A DNA stretch of 52,117 nt. Origin: Tepidanaerobacter sp. EBM-38. GTDB taxonomy: Bacteria; Bacillota; Thermosediminibacteria; Thermosediminibacterales; Tepidanaerobacteraceae. Under the pieces are notes generated by a model, which did no database searches, was not told the origin of the DNA, and saw nothing but the letters and a program-made list of their open reading frames with translations. The stretch's first letter is position 1. Each line of letters starts with the position of its first letter. The stretch covers positions 1-52,117 of the forward strand of contig MPOT01000099.1 of assembly GCA_001896545.1 (NCBI GenBank), in the 5' to 3' direction. A program made the translations under genes and the position numbers. This document shows, one piece after another, positions 24,228 through 32,449 of the stretch.

Positions 24228-25310
24228 TTACTGATTTAACTTCAAATCTACAACTATATCTTCTAAGAATACCTCTTTTGGCAATGTTCCTTTCTTCTTT
24301 AAGTAGTCTAATACTTCTTTTTCATCACTTTCAAGAATCGAGGGGCCAATTATGCGGTTTCCATCTTCGCTCAGTACTTCAAATTCTACCTTGGGAGTTA
24401 TAATGAGCTTAGTAGCGTCTTTATCTATTTTTTCATAGGTAGACGAGAACTTCATAAGATTCTTAGTCCCACTGCCGCCATTGCCTTCACCGGAATATAC
24501 ATTGCCTAAATCGTCTTTGACTTCTACTAGGGATGTATAGGTGCCAAAGTATCCTTTTATCGCCTCTTCAGAAACCTGCTGACTGTAATGTATGATAGTA
24601 GACATAGGGGTAAAGGTTATTTTATCAATCTTTACAGTTACTCCATCCTTTGTTACACCTTTATTAGCCACCAAGATATCTGTATCCGTCTTTTTAATGT
24701 TAAACTTAAAAGCCCAATTGCCCTTTATGTCTAAATCTTTGTGATTGGTTATACTATCGAATTTTAATCTGACATCAAGTTCATCGAAAACCTTATCCAT
24801 AGTCATTCTCATAAAACCGATATAAGTATTTTCATTTACCTTATAGATGCCGCTACTTCCTGTCATTCCTCCAAAATATCCCTTAATATCAAGGTCATCC
24901 CTAATATATATGTCATCACCTAAATCCTTTTCACTTTCTAATGTGTATGTCACCATCACTGTTGTGCCGTCATATATGGCATCGTTTAATGTAATTTTGA
25001 TGCCTTTATCTTCTTTTGCCATATCTAACGACTTGGAAAAATCCTTGTATTCTGCATAGTTTCCATGGGCATATTCACTTAAATAGGCAAATATGTTTCC
25101 GATGATGGGAATCTCCTTGGCTTGGGTTGGAAAAGCCATGCCAAAAGCCGTTGTTCCAATTATTAAAGCTGCTGCCGCTGCTGCTATATGTTTTTTTAGT
25201 CGTGCTCTCTTTGTTTTCGCTCTCTTGCCATATCCTTCCTCAATAGCGCATCTGATAGTATCATCAAGTCTGGATGGCACCTTGATTTTATCTAAATCCT
25301 TATAATTCAT
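24228..25310 (-). CDS. DUF4179 membrane-anchored anti-sigma factor
   Basis: This 360-residue protein has a short cytoplasmic N-terminus (LDDTIRCAIEEGYGKRAKTKRARLKK), one membrane helix (residues about 42-62), and a large extracellular region matching DUF4179 (IPIIGNIFAYLSEY near 70, GIKITLNDAIYDGTTVMVTYTLES) followed by a second beta-rich domain. Such proteins are encoded after ECF sigma factors in Bacilli and Clostridia and are taken as anti-sigma factors. The gene overlaps the sigma gene by four bases (ATGA type), so the two proteins are made together. The inducing signal is unknown. Confidence 0.82.
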   Translation of the reverse strand: MNYKDLDKIKVPSRLDDTIRCAIEEGYGKRAKTKRARLKKHIAAAAAALIIGTTAFGMAFPTQAKEIPIIGNIFAYLSEYAHGNYAEYKDFSKSLDMAKEDKGIKITLNDAIYDGTTVMVTYTLESEKDLGDDIYIRDDLDIKGYFGGMTGSSGIYKVNENTYIGFMRMTMDKVFDELDVRLKFDSITNHKDLDIKGNWAFKFNIKKTDTDILVANKGVTKDGVTVKIDKITFTPMSTIIHYSQQVSEEAIKGYFGTYTSLVEVKDDLGNVYSGEGNGGSGTKNLMKFSSTYEKIDKDATKLIITPKVEFEVLSEDGNRIIGPSILESDEKEVLDYLKKKGTLPKEVFLEDIVVDLKLNQ

Positions 25311-25828
25311 TTATATTCCCCCTCCATATACGCTCTGACTTTCTTTATTGTCCTTGAAATCTTGCTGCTTACCGTTCCCATGGGTGAATGGACTGTTTTT
25401 GCAATATCCTTTATACTCATATCCTCCATATATCGCATTGCAATCAATTCCTTTTCATCGTCCTTTAAATTATCAAGCGCCCTATGTAAATCTATGTTCT
25501 CTTCTATATCCCCATCATTATGGGCTAATATGCCTTCAAATTCAGTTGTGTCCTGGGATATGGTATTTTTACTTTTTCTCAGATTGTCCTTGCAGGTGTT
25601 TATAGTTATGCGGGTAATCCATGTATTAAAATAATGTGGTTCTCTTAAGCTATCAATGGATTGTATGGCTTTCACGATAGAATCGTGGACACAGTCTAAA
25701 GCATCATCTTCATTTTTCATATACATGAAAGCCGTTCTATACAGCCGGTCTTTTATAGGTTCTAACAGTTTATAGAAACTTTCTGCATCTTTGTTTTTGG
25801 CTCGTTTAAAACTTATTTCATCGATCAT
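25307..25828 (-). CDS. ECF-type RNA polymerase sigma factor
   Basis: This 173-residue sigma-70 family protein has only regions 2 and 4: region 2 from about residue 25 (LYRTAFMYMKNEDDALDCVHDSIVKAI) with WITRITINTCKDNLRK, and region 4 at 115-165 (ELIAMRYMEDMSIKDIAKTVHSPMGTVSSKISR). It resembles SigV/SigX-type envelope stress sigmas. AAGGAG precedes the ATG. The downstream overlapping gene encodes its probable anti-sigma factor. A DUF3298 gene 3.5 kb away could be part of the same envelope response, but no shared promoter was found. Confidence 0.92.
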   Translation of the reverse strand: MIDEISFKRAKNKDAESFYKLLEPIKDRLYRTAFMYMKNEDDALDCVHDSIVKAIQSIDSLREPHYFNTWITRITINTCKDNLRKSKNTISQDTTEFEGILAHNDGDIEENIDLHRALDNLKDDEKELIAMRYMEDMSIKDIAKTVHSPMGTVSSKISRTIKKVRAYMEGEYK

Positions 25829-25907
25829 TTCTCTACTCCTTTCTATCGGTAAAAATCTATTTTACCAATCACCATTCTCGCTCCCTTCTATCTTTTTTGA
25901 AGCCGCT

Positions 25908-26202
25908 TCATATATTAGACGAACGAAATGGCAAAAACACTGCATGGAAAATAAGCAAAATAAGAAAGCAAGTAGAAACCCATTTTATTTCAAACCGCCT
26001 TTTATCCGAACCTTCGATAACTTTTTCTAAATCATGTATCGTCACATTTTCAAAGTTTTTTGAGTGCTTCCTCAAGCCTTCCAAAAACAAATCAATATCT
26101 ACTCATCCGCCTTCATCTAAGACCAAGCCGTAATCTTGTGGAGCATGTCTTAAGGCATGAGCTATGGTCTTTACTTAAAGAGGTGTATTTTTTATCTAAC
26201 AT
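25908..26202 (-). pseudogene. kptA: Degraded RNA 2'-phosphotransferase
   Basis: Reading from an ATG at 26202 (with GGGAG upstream) and allowing one frameshift, the product is LDKKYTSLSK, then IAHALRHAPQDYGLVLDEGG, an in-frame TGA where the family has Trp, then VDIDLFLEGLRKH, TIHDLEKVIEGSDKRRFEIK. This is the N-terminal domain of KptA/Tpt1, which removes a 2'-phosphate from RNA using NAD+. The frameshift is near 26170 (one extra base in AGTAAAGACC). The match stops near 25984 and the catalytic C-terminal domain is absent; the remaining frame to 25908 is unrelated. The gene is dead. Confidence 0.8.
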
Positions 26203-26393
26203 ATTGCTCACTCCCAAACTTCTATATAATTAGGATACCAGATTTAAGACATTATTTCTTCTCTACCAGGTAAAGATGGCATACGCAAAAAGTAACTATT
26301 TAAAGAGTTTTATAGAATTAATATCATAGGAAAGAGGATTCCTGTCATCTAAGCAGATCGAATTTATCCTTCGGCTGGATCAAGGCAGTGCCT
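26203..26393. other. Intergenic stretch without recognised content
   Basis: Between the kptA remnant and the inverted-repeat element I see no coding frame, hairpin or promoter that I can support. CTGTCAT at about 26342 repeats the end sequence of the next element and could be a fragment of a second copy. Confidence 0.4.
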
Positions 26394-26479
26394 CTGTCAT
26401 TCCGAGTGATGCGTAGCAGAACAAAGAATCTTTAAGGCTATTTCAACGAAAGATCCTTCGCTACCGCTCAGGATGACAG
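26394..26479. repeat. MITE-like imperfect inverted repeat
   Basis: This 86-bp element starts CTGTCATTCCGAG and ends CTCAGGATGACAG; its two arms (left to about 26433, right from about 26449) are imperfectly complementary, each with AGAATCTTT or AAAGATC near the centre. The end sequences belong to a short palindromic repeat type that I know from many bacterial genomes. It has no coding capacity. It sits between a dead kptA and a surface protein gene. Confidence 0.65.
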
Positions 26480-26618
26480 CTTAATACCGCCTCGTGGTGG
26501 CGTATGTTGTATAGCGTGCTTACTGATTAATATGTTATATAATAATCAAATTTCCACTAATCATATTGAGAAAAATTATAAGAATAATCATTGACTCTGA
26601 ATTCTTCAATAACAAAAA

Positions 26619-26656
26619 AGCCAAAAAGTCTAGGTTAATATTAAGACTTTTTGGCT
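26619..26656 (-). terminator. Rho-independent terminator of the CuAO-N/lipoprotein-like gene
   Basis: A perfect 13-bp stem (AGCCAAAAAGTCT and complement) with a 12-base loop is followed on the minus strand by six T. It lies about 50 bp after the stop codon at 26709. Confidence 0.9.
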
Positions 26657-26708
26657 TAGTTAAAATTCATATGTTTACAAGTTAAATAAACAATTGAGTG
26701 CCTAGCCC

Positions 26709-28007
26709 TTAATCTTGCTCTGCTTGCTCCATTAACTCCATTAACTGTTGTATATATTCTTCTTGGCTAATGGTATTGCTTAAATCAGGAAGCTTAAGGT
26801 CGGCTCCGTAATCATACAATTGATAGTCGCCTTTCATCTTTAATTCAAGACTTATCGGCATTTCCAGAATTTCCGATAATTCTTCAGTTTCATCTACTTC
26901 TTCCATTGCTGCTATTATCTCTATCAATGGTTTAAGGTCTATTTGCATATTTAAATCGAAATTCATGTAATCGGGTAATAAGGTTTCTTTATTAATTAAG
27001 GTATTGATATAGTATTCGGTATTGATATTATTAAGAATAATCTCGAATACCTTTTTAAACATTTTATTAAAATCTTCAGCTTCCTGTGCATCCGTATCCG
27101 ATTGTGCACCGGCGGCTTCTATAAATGCTGTTATATCAAAATTGTTCAGAGTTTCTTCTATTAAACTCTTAAAGCTATCAGCATCAATATAATTTTTAAT
27201 GGTGTAATATTTTTTACCATCTTTTTCTACATCTTCACCGAATACATTAATAACACCGGCCTTATTCATCATTTCCATAGATTGTTGAGGGGTAATTTGC
27301 ATTAACTCATTAATATCAGGCATCCCCTCTACCTCAGCCAAATCCTGAACTATCCACTGGTCAAACCCGGGGTTCTTCTGATAAATAGCATTGTCCAGCC
27401 AAACAATCTCTGTAACCATCTCTTCACCAAGGCCTTCTGCTTCCAATTCTTCTGGACTAAGCCCCAACTCCTCCAGCTCATCCATAGGCATGTTCATGGT
27501 TTGCTTTATATACATGGCCATTGGTTCGTATTGAAAAATTCCTTCAATTGTAGCTTCCATTTTTGGCATATTCGGAATTTCAATTAAATCCTTAACTCCT
27601 TCAAGGCAAAACTCAAGCTGATAGCTGCCTTTCATCTTGTAAGTATTAGCCTCTTTAAGGCTTTCAGAATACTTTATAACTAGCTCGTCTGCTGTAAAAT
27701 CTCCTGCTTTTTCCCTCCAAGATACGATTACCTGATTATTGTCATTATCCCAAGATACCACTCCACCTTGACTTTCAAATAATTTTCGAATTGGAACGAT
27801 TGGATCGTTTCCTACTTCTAAACCTGGGATTTTATTAAGAGCTGCAGCAGGTACGTAAGTAACGCCATCCTTTAAAGTAATATCTGCCTGATATTCTTTG
27901 CCGTTAAAAATCAACTTGACCTGTTCTCCGGCAAAAGCCGTAGGTGCTACTAAAAGCATGATAAGTAAAGCAATAAAAAACTTATTTCCTATCTTCCTAG
28001 ATAACAT
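26709..28007 (-). CDS. Exported CuAO-N-domain protein with large LppX/DUF6612-like domain
   Basis: This 432-residue secreted protein has a signal peptide (ending near PTAFAGEQ) and a CuAO-N-like module at about residues 28-95 (LIFNGKEYQAD, TYVPAAALNKI, IVPIRKLFESQGGVVSWDNDNNQVIVSW). The rest, about 105-432, starts with ADELVIKYSESLKEANTYKMKGSY and has repeated long beta strands and acidic segments, resembling the lipid-binding LppX/LprG-like or DUF6612 proteins of Firmicutes. The C-terminus is acidic. It has no lipobox. GGAGGG precedes the ATG. Function is unknown; a role at the cell surface is inferred. Confidence 0.65.
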   Translation of the reverse strand: MLSRKIGNKFFIALLIMLLVAPTAFAGEQVKLIFNGKEYQADITLKDGVTYVPAAALNKIPGLEVGNDPIVPIRKLFESQGGVVSWDNDNNQVIVSWREKAGDFTADELVIKYSESLKEANTYKMKGSYQLEFCLEGVKDLIEIPNMPKMEATIEGIFQYEPMAMYIKQTMNMPMDELEELGLSPEELEAEGLGEEMVTEIVWLDNAIYQKNPGFDQWIVQDLAEVEGMPDINELMQITPQQSMEMMNKAGVINVFGEDVEKDGKKYYTIKNYIDADSFKSLIEETLNNFDITAFIEAAGAQSDTDAQEAEDFNKMFKKVFEIILNNINTEYYINTLINKETLLPDYMNFDLNMQIDLKPLIEIIAAMEEVDETEELSEILEMPISLELKMKGDYQLYDYGADLKLPDLSNTISQEEYIQQLMELMEQAEQD

Positions 28008-28192
28008 TAATTTTCCCTCCAGATTTTTTAGTTAAACAATACATCTTTAATATATTCTACTAGATAGATATTAAATCCTTTTTGGTTTTAAAATATTTTG
28101 TAATAACTTCTGTTAAACTTGAATGTATTATCGACTATATGAGAGCCCTCGTTTTTTATTGCACGTGGAGAGGTTAATATCGTGTGCTAAAA

Positions 28193-29209
28193 TTAATTAA
28201 TATATTTTTTGACATCTTCCAAGTTCTCATATTCAAAGATGTCATCTATTATAATCTCTAGAGTCACTAAGTCTAACTTTGATATTTTAGATTTGATTTC
28301 TCCTGGTAAAGGTCCTAACTTTTTGGTTAAGAGTTTTATTGCGGTACTTAGTCTTTCCTCTCTTTTTCCTTTTTCTAGTCCCTTTTCTAGCCCTTCTTTC
28401 AAGCCTTCTTTCAAGCCTTCTTCTTTGAGCTTTTCAGCTAAAGTCATCATAATATCACTCCCTTCCGGATAGGTATTTTCTATTTGCACGGCTAAGGTTT
28501 GCACATCTTTTGGGCTAATGTCGCCTCTTACGTTAAATATATATCTTACCATTGTCTCAAAGTATTCCATGCCCGTCTGCTTATTGGATAGTTCTGAAAG
28601 GTATTTTGCTGCCATAAGGAATGAGTTCATTATTCTTAAAGTATCCCCTGTTTGGATATCTCGCATGATAGTAAGAGCTGCCTTATCTAGTGCCTCGCCT
28701 TTTATCTGTTCATCCGTAAATTGTGAGATGTTATAGAGAATGTACTCATAGTCAGGTATGTATCTTTTTGCATCTGCCGGAAGCTCCTCATACCCTCTTA
28801 TCATCTCTTTAAGAGCGGTGCTTATCTTCCATCTTTCTGTTCCGTGGTATATTACAAGCGGTATTATTACGGGAAGTTTATTTAACTCTTCTTTTTTAAT
28901 CTTTGTTTCCCAGATTTCTATCATGTACTTTAAAAGCTGAAAGGCTATGTATCTTGCGGGATAGCTTTTATGTTCAAAGAGAAAATAAATATAGCCTTCA
29001 TGATTATTTATATTCACCTTAAAGAGTAGATCTGAGAAACTTTCTACAAGCTCTTTGTTTATGAAACTGTCCTTTTAAGGCTCTATCGTATCAATGTCTG
29101 TAATATTTAATATGTTTTGAGGCAAGTAGTTGCTAAAAAAATCCCTTGCTACTTCTACCTTGCCAAATGTTTCCTTGAAGAATTTATCGTGGGGATTTTG
29201 TATTCCCAT
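28193..29209 (-). pseudogene. Rpn/YhgA-type recombination-promoting nuclease, interrupted by a stop codon
   Basis: Starting at the ATG at 29209 (AGGTAGGTGA upstream) the frame reads MGIQNPHDKFFKETFGKVEVARDFFSNYLPQ in two parts, typical of Rpn (PD-(D/E)XK) proteins, then meets TAA at 29077-29075 (codon 45). The same frame continues without further stops through SDLLFKV, YIYFLFEHKSYP, IPLVIYHG and the rest to 28193. So a single nonsense change, most simply GAA to TAA, splits the gene; the distal 274 codons could still be read from a GTG at 29017 but would lack the N-terminus. The C-terminal part has repeats of EGLKEGLKEG type. Rpn proteins act in DNA cleavage and are often mobile. Confidence 0.82.
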
Positions 29210-29395
29210 TTCATCACCTACCTAAGCTAATAGTACAATAGAAGGGGAAGATTTGCAAGATAAAGCTGTGGGGCTTTTTCTTTCTTGTAAAAGAGCGTTA
29301 ATTCAAAGAATATCTGTTTTCACCGCTTTTACACCTTGACGCACGTATCTGAATAGACTATATAAAACATCTTCTTTTAAGGAGTGAGATATTTA

Positions 29396-29992
29396 ATGAT
29401 ACAAAATCAACCACGTGCAACTATTAAAACCCACCGTATAAAAAAAGAAAGATTAGATGTGGAATATCCGGTAGTCGAAGGATTGGCCGATAAAAACGTG
29501 GAACAGTATATCAATTCGGTTTTAATGGGTATTGTAAATACTCTGATAGAGAAAACCGGTTATTATGAAAACCCCGCAACTGATGTTACGGGAAGATATC
29601 ATATAAGAACAAATGAGAATGGCTTTTTAAGCATTTCCATCGAAATGTATTGGTTTGCGGGTGGTGCTCATGGTATGACGGTCTTAAAATCAGTTACTTT
29701 CAATTTAGGCACTGGAAACATATATCGTCTGGAAGATCTTTTTAAGGAAAATGTGAATTATGTAAAGCCCTTGTCCAATATAATAAAACGTCAGATAAAG
29801 GAAAAAAACATACCTATTATAGCTGATTTTACAGAGATAAAGCCCGACCAGGATTATTATATAGAAAACAGAACTCTTATGATATATTTCCAGTTATATG
29901 AGCTCGCACCTTATGTTTATGGTTTCGTAACTTTTCCCATACCTACCCGAGAAATCCAGGATATCATTAGAGCAAATGGACTCCTTGGTTAG
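29396..29992 (+). CDS. DUF3298 (RsiV-like) domain protein
   Basis: This 198-residue protein has the DUF4163/DUF3298 layout: an N-terminal beta-rich part (VEYPVVEGLADKNVEQYINSVL) and a DUF3298 part with FAGGAHGMTVLKSVTFNLGTG near residue 100, LEDLFKE and a final YVYGFVTFPIP near 180. These domains form the extracellular lysozyme-binding part of RsiV-type anti-sigma factors, but here no signal peptide or membrane helix is present, so it is a stand-alone, apparently cytoplasmic relative. The ATG at 29396 has GGAGTGA upstream. It is the only plus-strand gene in this region. No function is assigned. Confidence 0.8.
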   Translation: MIQNQPRATIKTHRIKKERLDVEYPVVEGLADKNVEQYINSVLMGIVNTLIEKTGYYENPATDVTGRYHIRTNENGFLSISIEMYWFAGGAHGMTVLKSVTFNLGTGNIYRLEDLFKENVNYVKPLSNIIKRQIKEKNIPIIADFTEIKPDQDYYIENRTLMIYFQLYELAPYVYGFVTFPIPTREIQDIIRANGLLG

Positions 29993-30072
29993 GCCCTGCA
30001 AAGTGGTAAAGCAATTTGAAACACAAAGTAAAAATATTAAAAAACTGCCGCCAATATCCTTGAAGAAGCAGA

Positions 30073-30177
30073 TGCCATTGCAGTCTTTCTATCGTGGCAG
30101 GATTTACATAATGGCTGCAAGTTGCCGGCATCGTAGAACAGCTCTTCAGGACTTGTATTCAAGAATGCTGCGTTTCC
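30073..30177 (-). pseudogene. Fragment of an HNH endonuclease
   Basis: A short minus-strand frame contains EELFYDAGNLQPLCKSCHDRKTA, the C-terminal half of a phage-type HNH nuclease motif (Cys-x2-Cys-His with the preceding Asn-Leu-Gln). The first half, with the Asp-His pair, and the rest of the protein are missing. The frame is open on both sides but unrelated. It is a relic. Confidence 0.6.
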
Positions 30178-30211
30178 CTGGAGTCGATAAAATAACGATA
30201 GATAATAGGAA

Positions 30212-30256
30212 AGACACCTCGCAAGTATCTCTACCTGTGAGGTGTCTGTGTTTTTT
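30212..30256 (+). terminator. Hairpin with T-run
   Basis: AGACACCTC (30212-30220) pairs with GAGGTGTCT (30239-30247) and is followed by GTG and six T on the plus strand. It may end transcripts of the DUF3298 gene, about 220 bp upstream. Confidence 0.55.
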
Positions 30257-30261
30257 AACTT

Positions 30262-30345
30262 AAACTCGCTTGTTGCCGTGTCCGTCCGTTTTCGACAAAA
30301 TTCGGGCGGTGCCATCGGGCGGTGCCAGGCACCTTCCTTTATTTG
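30262..30345. repeat. REP-like repeat, copy 1
   Basis: This copy shares with 32383-32449 a nearly identical core (GCCGTGTCCGTCCG, then TTTTCGACAAAATTCGGG) ending in the palindrome GGTGCCAGGCACC. Copy 1 has an extra internal duplication of GGGCGGTGCCA. It ends at the stop codon of the HAD phosphatase gene, whose last codons are inside the repeat's edge. Similar GGTGCCAGGCACC elements are common in Firmicutes, from general knowledge. Confidence 0.8.
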
Positions 30346-31829
30346 CGTATAAGCTCGGCTTCGGTTTTACCAAATCTGATGGTGGATTCTTGTGGTATGA
30401 ATAATCCATAATTCTCGTTTCTTCCTTGTAAGATGTATTTTGCATCAGGGTCACCTATAGAATCAGCTGCTTTCTTAGCAAGTATAGTGATTTTATCTGA
30501 TAATTTTCTTACCCTATTTATTATGAGCACTAATTGGGTTTCCTCAAAGTCCGTTGCCATATTATAGTCACCTTGACTGTCACCTGCAACAAATATTGGT
30601 CCGTAACCATATTTTGATACTAAAATCCGTTTAATAGCTTCAGTTTTCCCTTCCTGCTGAGTTTGAGGATAATCTTTTTTATACTCATTTTTATATTTAC
30701 CTTCGATGTCTTTTTCTAGTCTCATACCTATGACATGTTCAGATGGTACATTATATCCATATTTAGGAAGACCAGCAAAAACTTTCACCACATCCTCCAA
30801 GGATGCTGAACATATATACACATCGATTCCATTAGCTCTTAAAACATTCATTAAGTTTGACATTTCCGGAGCAATTCGAAGACCCCTTTTATACTCTCCT
30901 GTTACGACACCAGCCTTCCCGGGAAGCTTTGAAGAACTTGTAAGGGTGTAATATTCTAATTTTTCTCCTAAAGCTATATCATTTGATTCTTCAGTTATTG
31001 CCTGGGCTTCTTCTGTTGTCATACCAGTAAAAAGGTAAAGAACCCATGGGTAACTAACATTTGCACTGAAGGTACCTCCAATTGCTTCATATAAATAAGC
31101 AAGTTTGCCTTGGAAATCCTTGAATTCTTCTGTTTTCTGTATTTCTGCAAGCTTTTCTGCATTTTTATCCTTAAGCGAAATATAATTATCATATAGGAAC
31201 TTGTACCTTTCATCTAAGTCTGCACCTATTTTTTCTATATTGACCGGTTTCCCTTCTAAATTATTATATTCTGGGCTGAAGTCATCGCTGGGTATATCAT
31301 GACGTATAGCTGCAGCAAATTCACTTGGGGTCATTTTAAAAAGCAGATTTTTGATTTGGTACCTAAATAATTCTTCCTGGGTATCATTAAAAATACACGT
31401 TTGATCCCAGTCAAATACTGCATAAGGTTTATTCTTCGGATCATAGTTTGGACTCTTTATACCGTTTTCGTCAATCATTTTTTGCAGTCTTTTCAATGTA
31501 GCTGGTGCCCATTTACCGGTATCTAACAAAGGTATCGTTTTTGACACTTCTTGAGCCGTGGGGGTAACAAATATCGTAAATGTATCCTGATCCCAATCAA
31601 CCTTATATCCCATATTTTCACTAAAATAGCGGGCAGGTAGATAAGCTCTCCCTTCATAAAGGATAGGTGCTATCTTAATGCCTTTTTGACCGTTGATTAC
31701 AAGCTGCATTTCTTGAATTGTTCCCTGTATTGCTTTTGGTGCAATATCGGCAAAAGACATACTGGGAATAAGAATGGCAATTATTGCTAAGAAAACTGTC
31801 ATGATTATTATTCGCTTTTTCAATTTCAT
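30339..31829 (-). CDS. Exported HAD-family phosphatase with CuAO-N domain
   Basis: This 496-residue protein begins with a signal peptide (residues about 1-27, ending MSFADIAP), then a CuAO-N-like module at about 35-90 (VINGQKG, YLPARYFSENMGYKVDWDQDTFTIFV), then a HAD phosphatase domain from about 130 with motif I FDWDQTC (nucleophile and acid Asp), motif II ICSAS, the motif III Lys in GKTEAI and motif IV AGDSQGDYNM. It resembles phosphorylcholine phosphatase-like HAD enzymes. The domain fusion suggests a surface phosphatase. The ATG at 31829 has GGAAGTG upstream; an ATG seven codons earlier lacks one. Its C-terminus lies against a repeat element. Confidence 0.78.
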   Translation of the reverse strand: MKLKKRIIIMTVFLAIIAILIPSMSFADIAPKAIQGTIQEMQLVINGQKGIKIAPILYEGRAYLPARYFSENMGYKVDWDQDTFTIFVTPTAQEVSKTIPLLDTGKWAPATLKRLQKMIDENGIKSPNYDPKNKPYAVFDWDQTCIFNDTQEELFRYQIKNLLFKMTPSEFAAAIRHDIPSDDFSPEYNNLEGKPVNIEKIGADLDERYKFLYDNYISLKDKNAEKLAEIQKTEEFKDFQGKLAYLYEAIGGTFSANVSYPWVLYLFTGMTTEEAQAITEESNDIALGEKLEYYTLTSSSKLPGKAGVVTGEYKRGLRIAPEMSNLMNVLRANGIDVYICSASLEDVVKVFAGLPKYGYNVPSEHVIGMRLEKDIEGKYKNEYKKDYPQTQQEGKTEAIKRILVSKYGYGPIFVAGDSQGDYNMATDFEETQLVLIINRVRKLSDKITILAKKAADSIGDPDAKYILQGRNENYGLFIPQESTIRFGKTEAELIRK

Positions 31830-31850
31830 TCCATTTACACTTCCTTTCAT

Positions 31851-32132
31851 TAAATAAAAAAATGACTTTCAATAAGTATATTATTTAAGCTTTACCCCCC
31901 TTCAGTAAAATGTATTAATTTGTTTTATTTATCGACTCTCAATATAATCTTTATACAAGTTCCAGTCATAAAGTTTTGATTTACCAGCAAAATTCAGGTA
32001 ATTTATATGATTAATAATCAACTTATAAGGATAAGTTGAAAATCTAAACTATGGTCTGTAGCTAAAGAAGTAAACAGCTATATATTAAATTACGCTGTAA
32101 ATTTATAATTAAAAAATACGATTCAAAAAAAT
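31851..32132. other. AT-rich intergenic stretch
   Basis: This part of the long gap before the Lon gene contains no open frame or RNA structure I can support. It is AT-rich and probably holds the promoter of the HAD phosphatase. Confidence 0.4.
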
Positions 32133-32208
32133 AAGATGCCTTTAAAAGGATAAATTATATCCTTTATAAAGCATCTTTGCTCATTCCGTTATACCTCAGC
32201 GTATAACG
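32133..32208 (-). other. Two tandem hairpins, possible terminator or small RNA
   Basis: The first hairpin pairs 32133-32151 with 32159-32177 (a 19-base stem with two mismatches) and is followed on the minus strand by a T-run (ATTTTTTT), so it can terminate transcription. The second pairs 32187-32194 with 32201-32208 perfectly with a six-base loop. They lie about 235 bp beyond the Lon stop codon, farther than usual for a terminator, so a separate small transcript ending here is possible. Confidence 0.45.
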
Positions 32209-32382
32209 ATTTATTTAATAGTAACAATATTCTGCTGTTCTGTCAACTGAAAAATTTTATTCATCGTTTTTCATATACTCTAAAACAATCTTATAATATG
32301 TCCACAAATATTATGGAGTGTAATATTATGGATTGTAAAATTGTATTCTGCCTATTTTATAGAGAGTATTGCTAAAATGCTC

Positions 32383-32449
32383 AAACTCACTATTTGCCGT
32401 GTCCGTCCGTTTTCGACAAAATTCGGGTGGTGCCAGGCACCTTTATTTG
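32383..32449. repeat. REP-like repeat, copy 2
   Basis: This is the second copy of the element at 30262-30345, with the same core and terminal GGTGCCAGGCACC, but without the internal duplication. It abuts the stop codon of the Lon-type protease gene at 32443. The sequence between stop codon and palindrome is AAATAAAGG on the minus strand, and copy 1 has the same arrangement with four extra bases. Confidence 0.8.

Noticed and set aside
26394..26479. A CRISPR repeat or tRNA-like structure
   Set aside because: It is a single imperfect inverted repeat, without spacing periodicity or tRNA features.
32328..32375. A 15-codon plus-strand frame with GGAGTG before its ATG
   Set aside because: It is short, AT-rich, has no homology that I recognise and no convincing promoter; chance is the simplest explanation.
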